A DNA stretch of 64,000 nt from Desulfovibrio ferrophilus (GCF_003966735.1 NZ_AP017378.1:1473501-1537500), one strand, 5' to 3'; positions 1-9,073 are shown, counted from the stretch's first letter. Notes: generated by a model not told the origin, from the sequence alone. Numbers and translations: made by a program.

Positions 1-168
1 GAACATTCGGGGCAAGGCGCTGACCTTCTCGATTTTGTCGATGAATATGTCGAAGCTCGCGGTATCGTCAGCCGAAAACAGGACATCTATCGCATCAAGG
101 TTCAATCCTTCGAAGTCATGGATGCCCCCGAAGTTTACGACTGGGATGAAGAAGATGATTACTATTGA
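1..168 (+). CDS. C-terminal fragment of an unidentified protein (5' end outside the window)
   Basis: An open frame runs from the first base to a TGA at 166-168 and encodes the last 55 residues of a protein whose start lies upstream of the window. The tail is acidic and ends in a cluster of Asp, Glu, Trp and Tyr. I do not recognise the family. The frame overlaps the start of dksA by 14 bases, which suggests the two genes are co-transcribed and possibly translationally coupled. It is called as coding mainly because it is open to the window edge and lies in the same orientation as dksA, so this is a weak call. Confidence 0.5.
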   Translation, partial: EHSGQGADLLDFVDEYVEARGIVSRKQDIYRIKVQSFEVMDAPEVYDWDEEDDYY

Positions 169-580
169 TCAGGTTCGCCACTTCAAATTCCCAAAAGGAG
201 CTGAAGTCCGACCATTGAAGCCTGAGGAATTGGTACACATCAACAAGGAACTCAAACGAGTGCTTTCGGAGATATACAGCAAGGGAAAACTTACGGCTCA
301 ATATGCGCCTTCGGGATCCGAACAATTTGCAGATCCTGCAGACCGGGCGTCATCAGAGGAGGTGAACTCCGTTGTTTTTCGATTGCGAGATCGGGAGCAC
401 AAGATGATCCGAAAGATCAAAGGTGCGCTGAGCAGGATGGAAAACGGCGAATACGGAATCTGCGAAGAGTGTGGAGAGTATATCGCCCCGGCACGTCTGT
501 TAGCCCGTCCTGTCACTTCCTACTGCCTTACCTGCAAGACAGAACAGGAAGTCGAGGAAAAACTCCGCCAGGACTCATAG
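155..580 (+). CDS. dksA: DksA/TraR-family C4 zinc-finger RNA polymerase-binding regulator
   Basis: A 141-residue DksA-type protein, close to the 151 residues of Escherichia coli DksA. DksA enters the RNA polymerase secondary channel and, with ppGpp, adjusts transcription during nutrient stress. The coiled-coil tip motif DPADRAS keeps the two aspartates that DksA needs for activity. A C-terminal C4 zinc finger (CEEC, 17 residues, CLTC) follows. I chose ATG 155 (MITIDQ); ATG 146 is also possible, and the frame stays open back to position 35, but those residues do not look DksA-like. A strong hairpin at 664-695 ends the transcript. Confidence 0.88.
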   Translation: MITIDQVRHFKFPKGAEVRPLKPEELVHINKELKRVLSEIYSKGKLTAQYAPSGSEQFADPADRASSEEVNSVVFRLRDREHKMIRKIKGALSRMENGEYGICEECGEYIAPARLLARPVTSYCLTCKTEQEVEEKLRQDS

Positions 581-663
581 GGCTTCAAAGAAAACAGAAT
601 CAACCTGTGCAGGAGGATATCCCTCCGCCTTTTCGAACACGCAATCAAATTTCCCACATAAAA

Positions 664-695
664 AAAGGCCGGCTTTCCAGAGGAAGCCGGCCTTT
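664..695. terminator. Bidirectional intrinsic terminator between dksA and ssb
   Basis: A 14-bp GC-rich stem (AAAGGCCGGCTTTCC paired with GGAAGCCGGCCTTT) lies between two convergent genes. The stem carries A runs on its left and T runs on its right, so it can end transcription from both sides. Confidence 0.85.
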
Positions 696-709
696 ATGCT
701 GCAAAAAAA

Positions 710-1204
710 CTAGAACGGTACGTCGTCCATACCCGAAGCTTCGGAAGGGAACGCGGGGCCGAGGTCATCGTCCTGCTGCTGGGGCTGGGGAGCAGCCTGT
801 TGCTGCGGACGACCGCCGCCGCCCTGAGGAGCAGCCTGCTGACGCGGGGCGTCATAGCCACCCTGCGAAGCACCTTTGGGATCCAGGAACTGCACACGCT
901 GAGCCTTGATCTCGGTGGTGTAGCGAGTGGCACCGTTCTGATCTTCCCACTGGCGGGTCTGGAGGCCACCTTCAACATAGGCCATGCTGCCCTTGTGCAG
1001 GTAGTTGGCCACAGGCTCAGCCTGCTTGCCGAAAACCACAACGCGATGCCATTCGGTGCGCTCAACCATATTGCCATCCTGGCCGCGATACGACTCGTCA
1101 GTAGCCATGCGGAAGTTAGCCACAGGCTGACCATTCTGAGTGTAACGAAGCTCGGGGTCGATCCCGAGGCGGCCGATGAGCATCACTTTATTCAAAGAAG
1201 CCAT
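710..1204 (-). CDS. ssb: Single-stranded DNA-binding protein
   Basis: A 164-residue SSB that protects single-stranded DNA during replication, repair and recombination. Residues 1 to about 110 form the OB fold, starting [14 protein letters not shown] and including the TEWHRVV segment. A Gly/Gln/Pro-rich linker follows, then the acidic tip DDVPF, a slight variant of the usual DDIPF that recruits partner proteins. It starts at ATG 1204 behind a good ribosome-binding site (GGAGAATTCC). It is the last gene of a minus-strand block and ends at the terminator at 664-695. Confidence 0.96.
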   Translation of the reverse strand: MASLNKVMLIGRLGIDPELRYTQNGQPVANFRMATDESYRGQDGNMVERTEWHRVVVFGKQAEPVANYLHKGSMAYVEGGLQTRQWEDQNGATRYTTEIKAQRVQFLDPKGASQGGYDAPRQQAAPQGGGGRPQQQAAPQPQQQDDDLGPAFPSEASGMDDVPF

Positions 1205-1224
1205 GGAATTCTCCTGTTCAAAAT

Positions 1225-1605
1225 TTATTCAGGTGGAGATACGACAAAAGGACGCTCGGGGGCAAGCTTTTCAAGCTCCCTGAGTTTCTCCTCAAGCCGC
1301 TGGGCAAGACTCTCGGCCTCGGACGGTTTCCAATCAGCCAGAGCAGTTTCCAGCCCCGTCTTGAGCGCTGCGGCTTCTTCCAGCCCCGGTCCCAGGTCCT
1401 GCTTCACGCCTGCATCGTCAATGACGAAACGCAGACGATCGTACAAGGTGGTCACCAGCTCCAGCACTCCCCGCTTCTCCATGGCCGGGCCAGCCACTTC
1501 GGCTCGATGCGGCCAAGCCAGGGCAGACAATCGGGGCAGCGCCTGTTCCACATCCTCGGGACTATAGGTCTGAGCCATAACCCGGATTTGCAGCAGTCTG
1601 GCCAT
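1225..1605 (-). CDS. Hypothetical helical protein
   Basis: A 126-residue protein of unknown function, predicted to be almost entirely helical and rich in Glu, Leu and Ala. There is no signal peptide, membrane segment or motif I recognise. It starts directly after the stop of the upstream biotinyl-domain gene (TAG then ATG), which implies coupled translation. ATG 1578 (MAQTYS) is an alternative start. It lies 20 bases upstream of ssb. Its place beside the carboxylase genes suggests it could be an accessory protein, but nothing in the sequence shows this. Confidence 0.7.
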   Translation of the reverse strand: MARLLQIRVMAQTYSPEDVEQALPRLSALAWPHRAEVAGPAMEKRGVLELVTTLYDRLRFVIDDAGVKQDLGPGLEEAAALKTGLETALADWKPSEAESLAQRLEEKLRELEKLAPERPFVVSPPE

Positions 1606-2256
1606 CTAGTCGCGCTCTTCCCATTCACTCTGAACGCGGCTGACCACGTCCTGAATCAATGACAGCTGATCCTCGGGGCAAACGCCAATCAATGGTGTCC
1701 CAGCCTCGATGCTCTCGTTGTGCTTGAAATACACGGCGTAGATCATGCCTTCGGGGCCGCTATAGACAAGTGGAGCCTCGCGCTTCATGCGCGAAACAAT
1801 AAACAACTCCATCCCGTCGTGTACCTTTACGGACTGCGGGCCTGAGGCCTTGATCTTGGTGTCCACCTCGGGGAAGAAATAGTACTTGGCCTGCTCGGGA
1901 GCATTGAACAGGTACAGAGTCTTCTTGAGGATGGCCTCGATAACCTCATCCTTGGTCAGATAATGTCGAATGGTCGCCAACAGCGTCCCGGCCTCGACAA
2001 AAGTACCATCCAACTCCTTGAAGGCCGTCTCGATCTCTCCCTTGAGCGGAGCGTACACAGGCTTCTTGTTGCGCTCGCGCTCCAGATTGAGCAACAGGGT
2101 TCCCGGCTTTTCACGCCAGGTCCCCCGAGCCCCAAAAACGCAAGTGCCGGGTTCGGTAGCCACGTATTCAACAACCCCGGTATGCGGGGCCACAATATCT
2201 ATCACCTTGAAGGGCGAAGCCTTCATTTCATCCAGTAGTGCCTTGACGTCTATCAC
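1606..2256 (-). CDS. Tandem biotinyl/lipoyl-domain protein, probable biotin carrier
   Basis: A 216-residue protein with two hammerhead-type biotinyl/lipoyl folds, at about residues 18-97 and 140-205. The second aligns with BCCP through VSRMK, then SGPEGMIYAVYFKHNESIEAGTPLIGV. Lys158 sits at the biotinylation position, although the usual EAMKM motif is replaced by SRMKRE. The first repeat has no equivalent MK. Its neighbours are biotin carboxylase and a fused carboxyltransferase, so it is probably the carrier subunit of that acyl-CoA carboxylase. Whether Lys158 is really biotinylated cannot be decided from sequence. A 183-base gap separates it from the transferase gene. Confidence 0.75.
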   Translation of the reverse strand: MIDVKALLDEMKASPFKVIDIVAPHTGVVEYVATEPGTCVFGARGTWREKPGTLLLNLERERNKKPVYAPLKGEIETAFKELDGTFVEAGTLLATIRHYLTKDEVIEAILKKTLYLFNAPEQAKYYFFPEVDTKIKASGPQSVKVHDGMELFIVSRMKREAPLVYSGPEGMIYAVYFKHNESIEAGTPLIGVCPEDQLSLIQDVVSRVQSEWEERD

Positions 2257-2439
2257 GATCTCTATCCAACCGTTTTCGTTCAGCCGCCCTGAGGCAGCTT
2301 GGTTTCGTAGTCCCGATCAGGGCATTCATCCCACACCGGCAAGAAGCCGGACCAGACAGAGGCAAAGCGTCAGCAACTGACGCCGGAAGTCTCGTTTCCG
2401 TTGCACAAGGCAACGAAAAGCCTCCCTCCGTTCTTACCG

Positions 2440-4707
2440 CTACCTGTAATACAGGTTGCGACCACCCATGGTTTGCAGGGCCTGATGCAGGTTCGCACGC
2501 AACTCGCGACGATCCCAAATGCCGTGGATATGCCCGCGCGACAGCGCCAGATGCGCGTCATGGTAGTTGGGCGGAATATCCATGCCTGTGGTCTCCTTGA
2601 TCACACCGGGTCCGGCAAAGCCAATATTGGCCGAGCGAATGGCGAACTGGTATGGCGAACAGCCCAGGAAACTTGCCAGGGGGCCAGCATAGGAGTTGGT
2701 ATCGTACACAACAATATACAACCCGCCAGCCTCAATGTAGCGCCGTACGGCCATGGTGCAACGCGGCATCTGGATAACGCCATTGACGCCTTCCTGGATA
2801 CGGATGCCAGCCGTGCCATGCACATAGGCAATAAGCGGGTAATGCTTGCGCCGCGCGCGTTCACAGGCGCGTACGAACTTCTCACCCTCGGCCGCACCAA
2901 CGGTGCCCCCACGGAACGAACCGACAAGGGTAGCGCAGACCACATTGATGTGCTTGATCCGAGCCTCGAAGGTGATGCAGGCACTTTTCAGACCGGTCTG
3001 AGCCTTGGCCTTCTCCAGCTTGGCGTCCAGTCCATCGTAGGACAGGGGGTTACCCGCCTCCACGTTGCGCGAAAACTCGAAGATGGAATTGTAGTCAAAC
3101 AGATTATGCATATACCACTGGTATTCCATGCGGAAATGATGTCCACAGTTGGAACACACACCACCGAAATCACGGAACAGATCGGGAGCCCAGAGGTCTT
3201 TGCAGCCATGGGTTGCCGAGTTGGGGCAGGTCACGGCGTAGTCCTCGCGAGCCTGGGGGCTCACATACGAGGCACCGGAACCGGGATCGCAGGCATCCTC
3301 GTCCCAACAGGACAATTCGGTCAGGCTTTTTTCAGTCTCTTCGATATTCTCCTGCTTGGAGGAAAGTGCCAGGGTCTCACGCACCCATCGCACAGGCACG
3401 GCAACCCGGTCCTTGACCACCTGAATTTCGCTGCCGATCTCCTCCATGACATGAGAGATCTTCTTCTGGTGCTTGCGCAGGAAATCGTACTTGAAGAAGG
3501 AGTAGATGCTCCACCCCGTCTCACGCATCAGCCGCTCCATCTTGCGATTGAACGGAGTACGATCGATAAACGCTCCCAGACTCATCTTGCGGAAACGCTG
3601 ATAACGCCGCCAGGCAAGCCGGGACCGCGCGCCAGCAGAAAGGCTCCAGCGGACATAAATGTCCTCGGCATTGGCACCCTTCTTCTTTTTGCGGGTCTGC
3701 ACAGTCATGGCCCGGAAGAATCTCCAGCCCTTGACGTTCAGCACAACTTCATCCGTCGCACCGATGACTTCGCTGCGAAGCAGCTTGAAGAATTCATAGT
3801 GTTCAGGGCGGGCACCCAAAGCAGGCTCGGGGATGACTCGGTCAATATAGCCCATGGCTCTGTTATCATCGGCCGTCATCTTCAGGCGCTGTGCACAAGT
3901 CTCAATAAGCTCGGCGGAGGCACGATCTCCGCCCCTCAAACGTCCCTCGATGGCAGCAGCACCTTCGGGGCTGATGACCGAGTAATAGCCATGGGATAGC
4001 ATCAGACGCACGTCTGCCAGCCCCACAGCTTCGGCTCCGCCAGAACCGCCTTCTGAGAACACGGCGATCATCGGAACGGTCAGCCCGGCCATCTCATAGA
4101 GGTTCTTGGCGATCTGCTGTGCTGCACCGGGATAGTCCTCGATGGGAAACGATCCGGGAGTAAACACATAGGTATGAATGGGGATGTTCTCGGTTTCGGC
4201 GACCTTCATGTAGTGCAAGGCCTTGGCATTACCCCAGGGCTTGACGGAACCGCCGTTGCGAAACTCTTCGCCATGGCCCTTTTCCTGACCAATGACCATC
4301 ACGGGCTGGTTGTAGACCTTGCCACCAACCAGACGCGAGATGTAGGCCCGCGCAATGAGCATGCTCGGGTCGATGTTGTACTCGCCCTCACCACCCAATT
4401 CGGTATAGTTATCGTATACGTTTTCCAGAATGTCCTTCAGACAGATGCGCTGCGGATGACGCACAATGCGCACCTTGTCCATGGCGGTCAGCTCGCGTTC
4501 GAGCTTTTTCTCCAGAAACACGTACAAATCTTCAAGAGCGGCAAGCTGCCTGGCCTGATCCTCTTCGGACAGGCCATTTTCGCGCTGATTGAAATCCGCA
4601 AGTTTGGATTCCAACAACTCGACGTTGACATTTTCCTTCTCGCCGAAGATGTCCTTAATGTATTGCAGCCTCTCGGTGAGGCTCAGTATTCTCTTTTCAA
4701 TATCCAT
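2440..4707 (-). CDS. Fused acetyl-CoA carboxylase carboxyltransferase, alpha domain then beta domain
   Basis: A 755-residue fusion of both carboxyltransferase subunits, which move CO2 from carboxybiotin to acetyl-CoA to make malonyl-CoA. Residues 1 to about 300 match AccA, with MVIGQEKGHG, then GSFPIEDYPGAAQ, SEGGSGGAEA and SPEGAAAI. Residues 480-755 match AccD and start with a C4 zinc ribbon (CPNSATHGC then CSNC) followed by the GSFRGGTVGAAEGEK region. A basic linker of about 180 residues joins them. In most bacteria these are separate accA and accD genes. The order alpha-beta is the reverse of the beta-alpha order seen in plastid-type and some bacterial fusions. It lies 75 bases downstream of accC. 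Confidence 0.9.
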   Translation of the reverse strand: MDIEKRILSLTERLQYIKDIFGEKENVNVELLESKLADFNQRENGLSEEDQARQLAALEDLYVFLEKKLERELTAMDKVRIVRHPQRICLKDILENVYDNYTELGGEGEYNIDPSMLIARAYISRLVGGKVYNQPVMVIGQEKGHGEEFRNGGSVKPWGNAKALHYMKVAETENIPIHTYVFTPGSFPIEDYPGAAQQIAKNLYEMAGLTVPMIAVFSEGGSGGAEAVGLADVRLMLSHGYYSVISPEGAAAIEGRLRGGDRASAELIETCAQRLKMTADDNRAMGYIDRVIPEPALGARPEHYEFFKLLRSEVIGATDEVVLNVKGWRFFRAMTVQTRKKKKGANAEDIYVRWSLSAGARSRLAWRRYQRFRKMSLGAFIDRTPFNRKMERLMRETGWSIYSFFKYDFLRKHQKKISHVMEEIGSEIQVVKDRVAVPVRWVRETLALSSKQENIEETEKSLTELSCWDEDACDPGSGASYVSPQAREDYAVTCPNSATHGCKDLWAPDLFRDFGGVCSNCGHHFRMEYQWYMHNLFDYNSIFEFSRNVEAGNPLSYDGLDAKLEKAKAQTGLKSACITFEARIKHINVVCATLVGSFRGGTVGAAEGEKFVRACERARRKHYPLIAYVHGTAGIRIQEGVNGVIQMPRCTMAVRRYIEAGGLYIVVYDTNSYAGPLASFLGCSPYQFAIRSANIGFAGPGVIKETTGMDIPPNYHDAHLALSRGHIHGIWDRRELRANLHQALQTMGGRNLYYR

Positions 4708-4782
4708 GTCGTCTCATACGCTCCAACGCCTCACGCCCTCAGACAGGGTTCAAGGACGGGGCGAGGCGTTATCGGTTCGGAA

Positions 4783-6201
4783 TCAGGAAAAAACGAGGAG
4801 GTCCGCAGTCTTTTTGCGCAGGAACTCCACGTTGGACTTCAGTCCTTCACCAGAAGAGTCTTTCCCCTCGAGCACGAGGTTGTCAAGAAACTCCAGGCCG
4901 CGTGACTTGGCCTCTGCAAGGTCCTTACCCCAAATAATTGCGAGCGCAAGGTTTGGGTCGAAATCAGTCGGAATCCGGTACGCAACATCAGTGGGGACCT
5001 GAGTGTACATGGACAGCCAGGACTCGTCCTTCCAGGCGAAGGAATCGATGACGCCGGACCAGGGGGTGAAGCGATTGTCAGGGTCTTCGGCAATGAGGCG
5101 ATACTCGATGCCAACCCCTTCGAATTCTATATCCTTCTGGGAGTAGCCGATTTCTTCGCCAAGTCCCAAACGAATCTGCTCCGCAATCAGGTCCACATCA
5201 CCCTTGCCATTAATACGCGAAATCACGGCAGACACACCGTTTTCCACCTGGATGCGGGTGTTGACTTCCATCAGAAATGGCTCGCCCTTGGGGGTCACGA
5301 TCCATTCCCAAGTGCCGACACTGTCGTATCCGGCTTCACGCGCGATGGCCAGGCTGTGATCCTTGATCTGCTCCAACACCTTGGCAGCGTCGAAAGCATA
5401 ATCGAGTTCCGCGGGAGCGAACCCGGGCGCAACCTCAACGCGTTTCTGACGTCCCGTGGACTGCACGGTGCAGTTGCGGCTGCCGAACTGCAACGGCTCA
5501 GAGCCATGGCGGTCACACAGAAGCTGAACTTCAAGGTGGTTGAAATCGAAAATCCGCTGCTCCACCAACACGCCTTCGTCACCAAACTGGCGCTTGGAGT
5601 AGTTGCGAATGCGGCGATATACGCTACGGAAAGCCTCGATGTCATGAATCTCATCGATACCCATTCCGCCGCCTCCCGCAGACGCCTTGACCAGAACTAC
5701 GGGGCGCTTGACCCCCTGCTCTTCCTGGAAGGCAAACAGGTTGCGGGCAATCGCCTCGGCTTCCATTTCATCATAGATGGGACGGTCGGAACCAGGGACG
5801 GTGGGCACGCCCAGCCCGCGGGCCAAACGCTTGGTGTTGATCTTGTCACCCAGTTCGCGAATCACTTTCCAGGAGGGTCCGATCCAGGTCAGCCCCTGCT
5901 TGCGCTGGGTGACTCGCCTGGCAAAGCGGAAATCTTCGGCAAAAAAACCATAACCGGGATGAACTGCAGTAGCTCCCGAGGCATCTGCGACAGCCAGGAT
6001 TTCATTATCATCCTGGTACGACGAGATGCGGTACAGGGATGTCTCCCCGCCCTTTTCACGAGCCAGACGGACATGCCCGGAGTCACGGTCGGTTTCGGTG
6101 TATACACAAACAAAATCCAGACCCAATTTAATGCAGGCCTGGACTATCCTAATGGCGATCTCGCCTCTATTTGCCACCAATACTTTTTCGTTGTTCGACA
6201 C
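4783..6201 (-). CDS. accC: Biotin carboxylase subunit of acetyl-CoA carboxylase
   Basis: A 472-residue ATP-grasp enzyme that carboxylates biotin on the carrier protein using ATP and bicarbonate. Visible motifs are the N-terminal VLVANRGEIAIRI, HPGYGFFAED, the glycine-rich ATP loop KASAGGGGMG, the SRNCTVQSTGRQK stretch and the catalytic EVNTRIQVENGV. Length is close to the family norm of about 450. It starts at GTG 6201 just after an AGGAA. It lies 18 bases downstream of the PilZ gene and upstream of the fused transferase, so the carboxylase subunits are clustered here. Confidence 0.93.
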   Translation of the reverse strand: MSNNEKVLVANRGEIAIRIVQACIKLGLDFVCVYTETDRDSGHVRLAREKGGETSLYRISSYQDDNEILAVADASGATAVHPGYGFFAEDFRFARRVTQRKQGLTWIGPSWKVIRELGDKINTKRLARGLGVPTVPGSDRPIYDEMEAEAIARNLFAFQEEQGVKRPVVLVKASAGGGGMGIDEIHDIEAFRSVYRRIRNYSKRQFGDEGVLVEQRIFDFNHLEVQLLCDRHGSEPLQFGSRNCTVQSTGRQKRVEVAPGFAPAELDYAFDAAKVLEQIKDHSLAIAREAGYDSVGTWEWIVTPKGEPFLMEVNTRIQVENGVSAVISRINGKGDVDLIAEQIRLGLGEEIGYSQKDIEFEGVGIEYRLIAEDPDNRFTPWSGVIDSFAWKDESWLSMYTQVPTDVAYRIPTDFDPNLALAIIWGKDLAEAKSRGLEFLDNLVLEGKDSSGEGLKSNVEFLRKKTADLLVFS

Positions 6202-6219
6202 TTCCTATGAATCCTATGC

Positions 6220-6606
6220 TTATTCTCGGGACTTTTTCTTGATTGCTATCAGCCGCTTCTGGACTTCAAGAACCAGTTTGTCCAGTTTAACTTCCTTGCG
6301 ATGGTCGACACCTTCGAAATTGCAACCGATAATCCCCTTGTCGAGGACACGCATCACCTTGGCCGTCAATTTATTCAGGAAGACTTTCTTGTTGATGAGC
6401 AGATCAAATTCGATAACCTGACCCTCGGTAAAGCCTTTGGCAGAGTCCATAAACGCCAACCCCATCGCTGACAAATCCGCAACATCGAACGTCTCTTTGC
6501 GGATGGGGACATACACTGCCACTCCGGGAATCTTGGCCCGAAAAGCTCGCCGCTGACTGCCGCCATCGTCGGCACCAATTGAAAAATCAAGGTCTGATGA
6601 AGACAC
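6220..6606 (-). CDS. PilZ-domain protein, candidate c-di-GMP receptor
   Basis: A 128-residue single PilZ domain. The c-di-GMP-binding motifs are both present: an RxxxR-type QRRAFRAKI at about residues 18-26 and DLSAMGL at about 44-50. Such proteins change conformation on c-di-GMP binding and often act on flagellar motors or pili. It starts at GTG 6606, only two bases after the motB stop, and is therefore probably translated with motAB. This supports a role in tuning the stator, by analogy with YcgR, but the target is inferred. Confidence 0.85.
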   Translation of the reverse strand: MSSSDLDFSIGADDGGSQRRAFRAKIPGVAVYVPIRKETFDVADLSAMGLAFMDSAKGFTEGQVIEFDLLINKKVFLNKLTAKVMRVLDKGIIGCNFEGVDHRKEVKLDKLVLEVQKRLIAIKKKSRE

Positions 6607-6608
6607 GG

Positions 6609-7340
6609 CTACTTACTCACTCTTTTTTCAAGCACGATTTCAACCCGCCGATTCCTGGCACGGTTTTCGGCCGTGTTGTTGGGGTACAGCGGTTCTAAAT
6701 CAGCCAACCCCGTGGCTGTCAACCTTTTCTGGTCGAGCCCGAGTTCCATAAGATATCGCAAAACATACACGGCCCGCAAGGAGGAAATCTCCCAGTTATC
6801 CTTGAACCGGCTATTCCGGCTAGGTGGTACGTCGTCGGTAAATCCTTTGATATTCATGTGTTGATCAACAGATTTAGCCAGAAAATCTTTAAGCGTCCTG
6901 ATGACCTTCTTGCCCTGAGGCCCAAGCTCAACCTGACCTGGAGCAAAAAGCACATCACCGGGGACTCGGAGTGTAATCTTGCCCTCTTCCAACACAGCAC
7001 CGACCACGCCCTCCACACCCTTGCGGGTAATGAACGTCCGAACATCGGAGAACACCTTGCGCTGGGACTCGATCAACTGCTTCTGCATGCGCACGGTATC
7101 GAGGATGGCGGCCTCCTCGGTCTTGACCCGCGCTGTCATCAGCTCCTTCTCTTTCTGGCCAAGGGCAACCTTCACAGCCAGAAACGAGTCCGTGAACTTC
7201 GTTTGGTCAATGGTGGACATGGAGAACAGCAGGATGAAGAACACCAACAACAACAGCGACATGTCTGCAAAGGTGGTTATCCACTCGTTGGATTCGACTA
7301 CCGGTTCTTCCGTGTCGAGTTCGTGGTGTTCATCGGCCAC
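6609..7340 (-). CDS. motB: MotB-family stator protein
   Basis: A 243-residue flagellar stator subunit that anchors the ion channel to peptidoglycan. A short cytoplasmic tail is followed by one membrane segment with the ion-conducting aspartate (Asp26 in TTFADMSLLLLVFFILL), a plug/linker and a C-terminal OmpA-like domain (FTDDVPP, then NWEISSLRA and NRRVEIV). I chose GTG 7340, which overlaps motA by 11 bases and has a strong ribosome-binding site (AGGAGC, 9-base spacing). The frame stays open to 7427 but those residues lie inside motA and look non-native. Confidence 0.92.
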   Translation of the reverse strand: MADEHHELDTEEPVVESNEWITTFADMSLLLLVFFILLFSMSTIDQTKFTDSFLAVKVALGQKEKELMTARVKTEEAAILDTVRMQKQLIESQRKVFSDVRTFITRKGVEGVVGAVLEEGKITLRVPGDVLFAPGQVELGPQGKKVIRTLKDFLAKSVDQHMNIKGFTDDVPPSRNSRFKDNWEISSLRAVYVLRYLMELGLDQKRLTATGLADLEPLYPNNTAENRARNRRVEIVLEKRVSK

Positions 7341-8088
7341 TGGACTTGCGCTCCTTCGGCGGTTCAAACGAAGACAGCTTCTCGTAGACGAGTCTGGGGT
7401 TGTTGTTCTCCAGAATCGACTTGGCACCTTCGAAGATGATCTGCAGATGCAGTTCTTCCATACTTGTGCGTGCGCGCATCTTGCCCGCGAACGGCAGGAA
7501 TACGAGGTTGGCCATGATGGTGCCGTAGAAGGTGGTCAGGATAGCGACGGCCATGGCAGGGCCAAGACTCTGGGGGTCATCAAGTTTGGCCAGCATCTGC
7601 ACCAGACCGATCAGGGTACCGATCATACCAAAAGCCGGGGCATAGCCCGCCAGCTTCTGAAAAACCTCGACGGAAATATTATGCCGTCGCTTCATGGTGG
7701 AAATTTCAATGGCAAGAGTATCGCGAATGATCTGAGGGTCGGCGTTGTCGGCAATGAGCTGGCAGGCCTTCTTGAGAATGGGGTTTTCGGTCTGAATGTT
7801 CTCCAGAGCGACCAGTCCCTCACGGCGACTGATTTCCGCGATGCGGACCATGATGTTTACAACATCCTCAACCTTGCCCTTTTTTTTCATGAACATGGAC
7901 AGCGCGCCCATGTGCGACTCGATCACATCGCCCAGAGGGAAGGTCACGCAGATGGCGGCAAAGGTACCGCCCACGACAATGAGCACACCGGGACCGTTCC
8001 AGAACAGAGAGAGTTCGCCGCCCATGACAATAGCGGAGACCACGAGAACGAAACCGATGATGGACCCAAAAAGAGTTGCAATATCCAT
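7330..8088 (-). CDS. motA: MotA-family stator protein
   Basis: A 252-residue inner-membrane stator subunit. Four hydrophobic segments are visible, at about residues 5-23, 30-50, 145-168 and 180-200. The conserved segment GYAPAFGMIGTLIGLV and the TTFYGTIMANLVFLP segment are typical of MotA/PomA. The basic/acidic cytoplasmic loop that contacts the rotor lies between segments two and three. It is the first gene of a motA-motB-pilZ operon and is transcribed away from the purine nucleoside phosphorylase gene, with 120 bases of shared upstream DNA. Confidence 0.92.
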   Translation of the reverse strand: MDIATLFGSIIGFVLVVSAIVMGGELSLFWNGPGVLIVVGGTFAAICVTFPLGDVIESHMGALSMFMKKKGKVEDVVNIMVRIAEISRREGLVALENIQTENPILKKACQLIADNADPQIIRDTLAIEISTMKRRHNISVEVFQKLAGYAPAFGMIGTLIGLVQMLAKLDDPQSLGPAMAVAILTTFYGTIMANLVFLPFAGKMRARTSMEELHLQIIFEGAKSILENNNPRLVYEKLSSFEPPKERKSSGR

Positions 8089-8208
8089 GTACTGAGCTCC
8101 GATGCCTCAAGGGCGTCATTGACAAGCCATGCGATTGCGCCGAAAATGGCTCGCGAATCAGGGGCGCCCCCGTTACGATGAATCCTTTATAAACACTATC
8201 AGAGATTT

Positions 8209-9033
8209 ATGCAAAATCCCCAACAAGTTAAAAGTGCAGCAGAATTTATCCGCGCCAGACTTGGCAAGCCTCACGATGCCAAGACAGCCATCATCCTGGG
8301 CACCGGCCTGGGCGACTGGGCCAAAGGACTGACCGAGGTCCAATCCTTCGACTATGCCGACATCCCCGGCTTCGTGCCTTCCACCGTACAGAGCCACGCC
8401 GGAAAATTGACGGCAGCCTTGGTGGGCGGATGCCCCGTATGGCTGCAACAGGGTCGCTTCCACCTTTATGAAGGCCGCACCCCAGACGAAGTCTGCATGG
8501 GCGTTCGCACCCTGGCCGAACTCGGAGCCGACAATCTGATTATCACCAATGCCGCCGGAGCTTTGAACCCGCAGTTCAATGCCGGGGGGCTGATGGGCAT
8601 CAGCGACCATATCAATTTTACGGGGCTGTCCCCGCTCACCGGTCCCAATCATGATGCCTGGGGCGACCGCTTCCCGGACATGAGCCGCGCCTATGACGAA
8701 GCCCTGCTCGAGCTTGCACACGCCAAGGCTCTTGAACTGGGCATCAGACTGGAACGTGGTATCTATATCGGCGTAACCGGGCCAAATCTTGAGACCCCTG
8801 CTGAAACCAGAGCGTTCAGAATGCTCGGCGCAGATGCCGTTGGCATGTCCACGGTGCTGGAAGTCATTGCTGCACACCACATGGGCCTCAGGGTTTTGGG
8901 CATCTCCTGTCTGACCAACAAGAACCTGCCAGATTGCATGGCCGAGACCTCCCTGGAAGAGGTTATCGCCACAGCAGGCGCAGCCGCCAACAAACTCAGC
9001 AAGCTGCTCAATTCAGTCATAACCGCATTATAA
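8209..9033 (+). CDS. punA: Purine nucleoside phosphorylase (PNP family I, trimeric type)
   Basis: A 274-residue enzyme that splits purine nucleosides with phosphate into base and ribose-1-phosphate for salvage. It has the phosphate loop GTGLGDWA, the QGRFHLYEG segment with the substrate-side histidine and glutamate, the TNAAGALN base-site segment, the signature GVTGPNLETPAETRAF, the VGMST segment and the purine-binding Asn in CLTNKN. Length and motifs fit the inosine/guanosine-type trimeric enzymes rather than hexameric DeoD. It stands alone and is followed by a terminator at 9074-9114. Confidence 0.93.
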   Translation: MQNPQQVKSAAEFIRARLGKPHDAKTAIILGTGLGDWAKGLTEVQSFDYADIPGFVPSTVQSHAGKLTAALVGGCPVWLQQGRFHLYEGRTPDEVCMGVRTLAELGADNLIITNAAGALNPQFNAGGLMGISDHINFTGLSPLTGPNHDAWGDRFPDMSRAYDEALLELAHAKALELGIRLERGIYIGVTGPNLETPAETRAFRMLGADAVGMSTVLEVIAAHHMGLRVLGISCLTNKNLPDCMAETSLEEVIATAGAAANKLSKLLNSVITAL

Positions 9034-9073
9034 TTCAGCAGCTTGAGCAGCCGAACTACCCACACACAAGCAA

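Noticed and set aside
2228-2518. 96-codon frame between carboxylase genes
   Set aside because: It overlaps the ends of both neighbours and has no recognisable domain; the 183-base gap holds only weak hairpins.
2401-3999. 532-codon open frame on the plus strand
   Set aside because: It lies antisense to the fused carboxyltransferase, whose domains are clear. Its composition is shadow-like and it has no ribosome-binding site.
6979-8181. 400-codon open frame on the plus strand
   Set aside because: Antisense to motA and motB, both of which have firm motifs.
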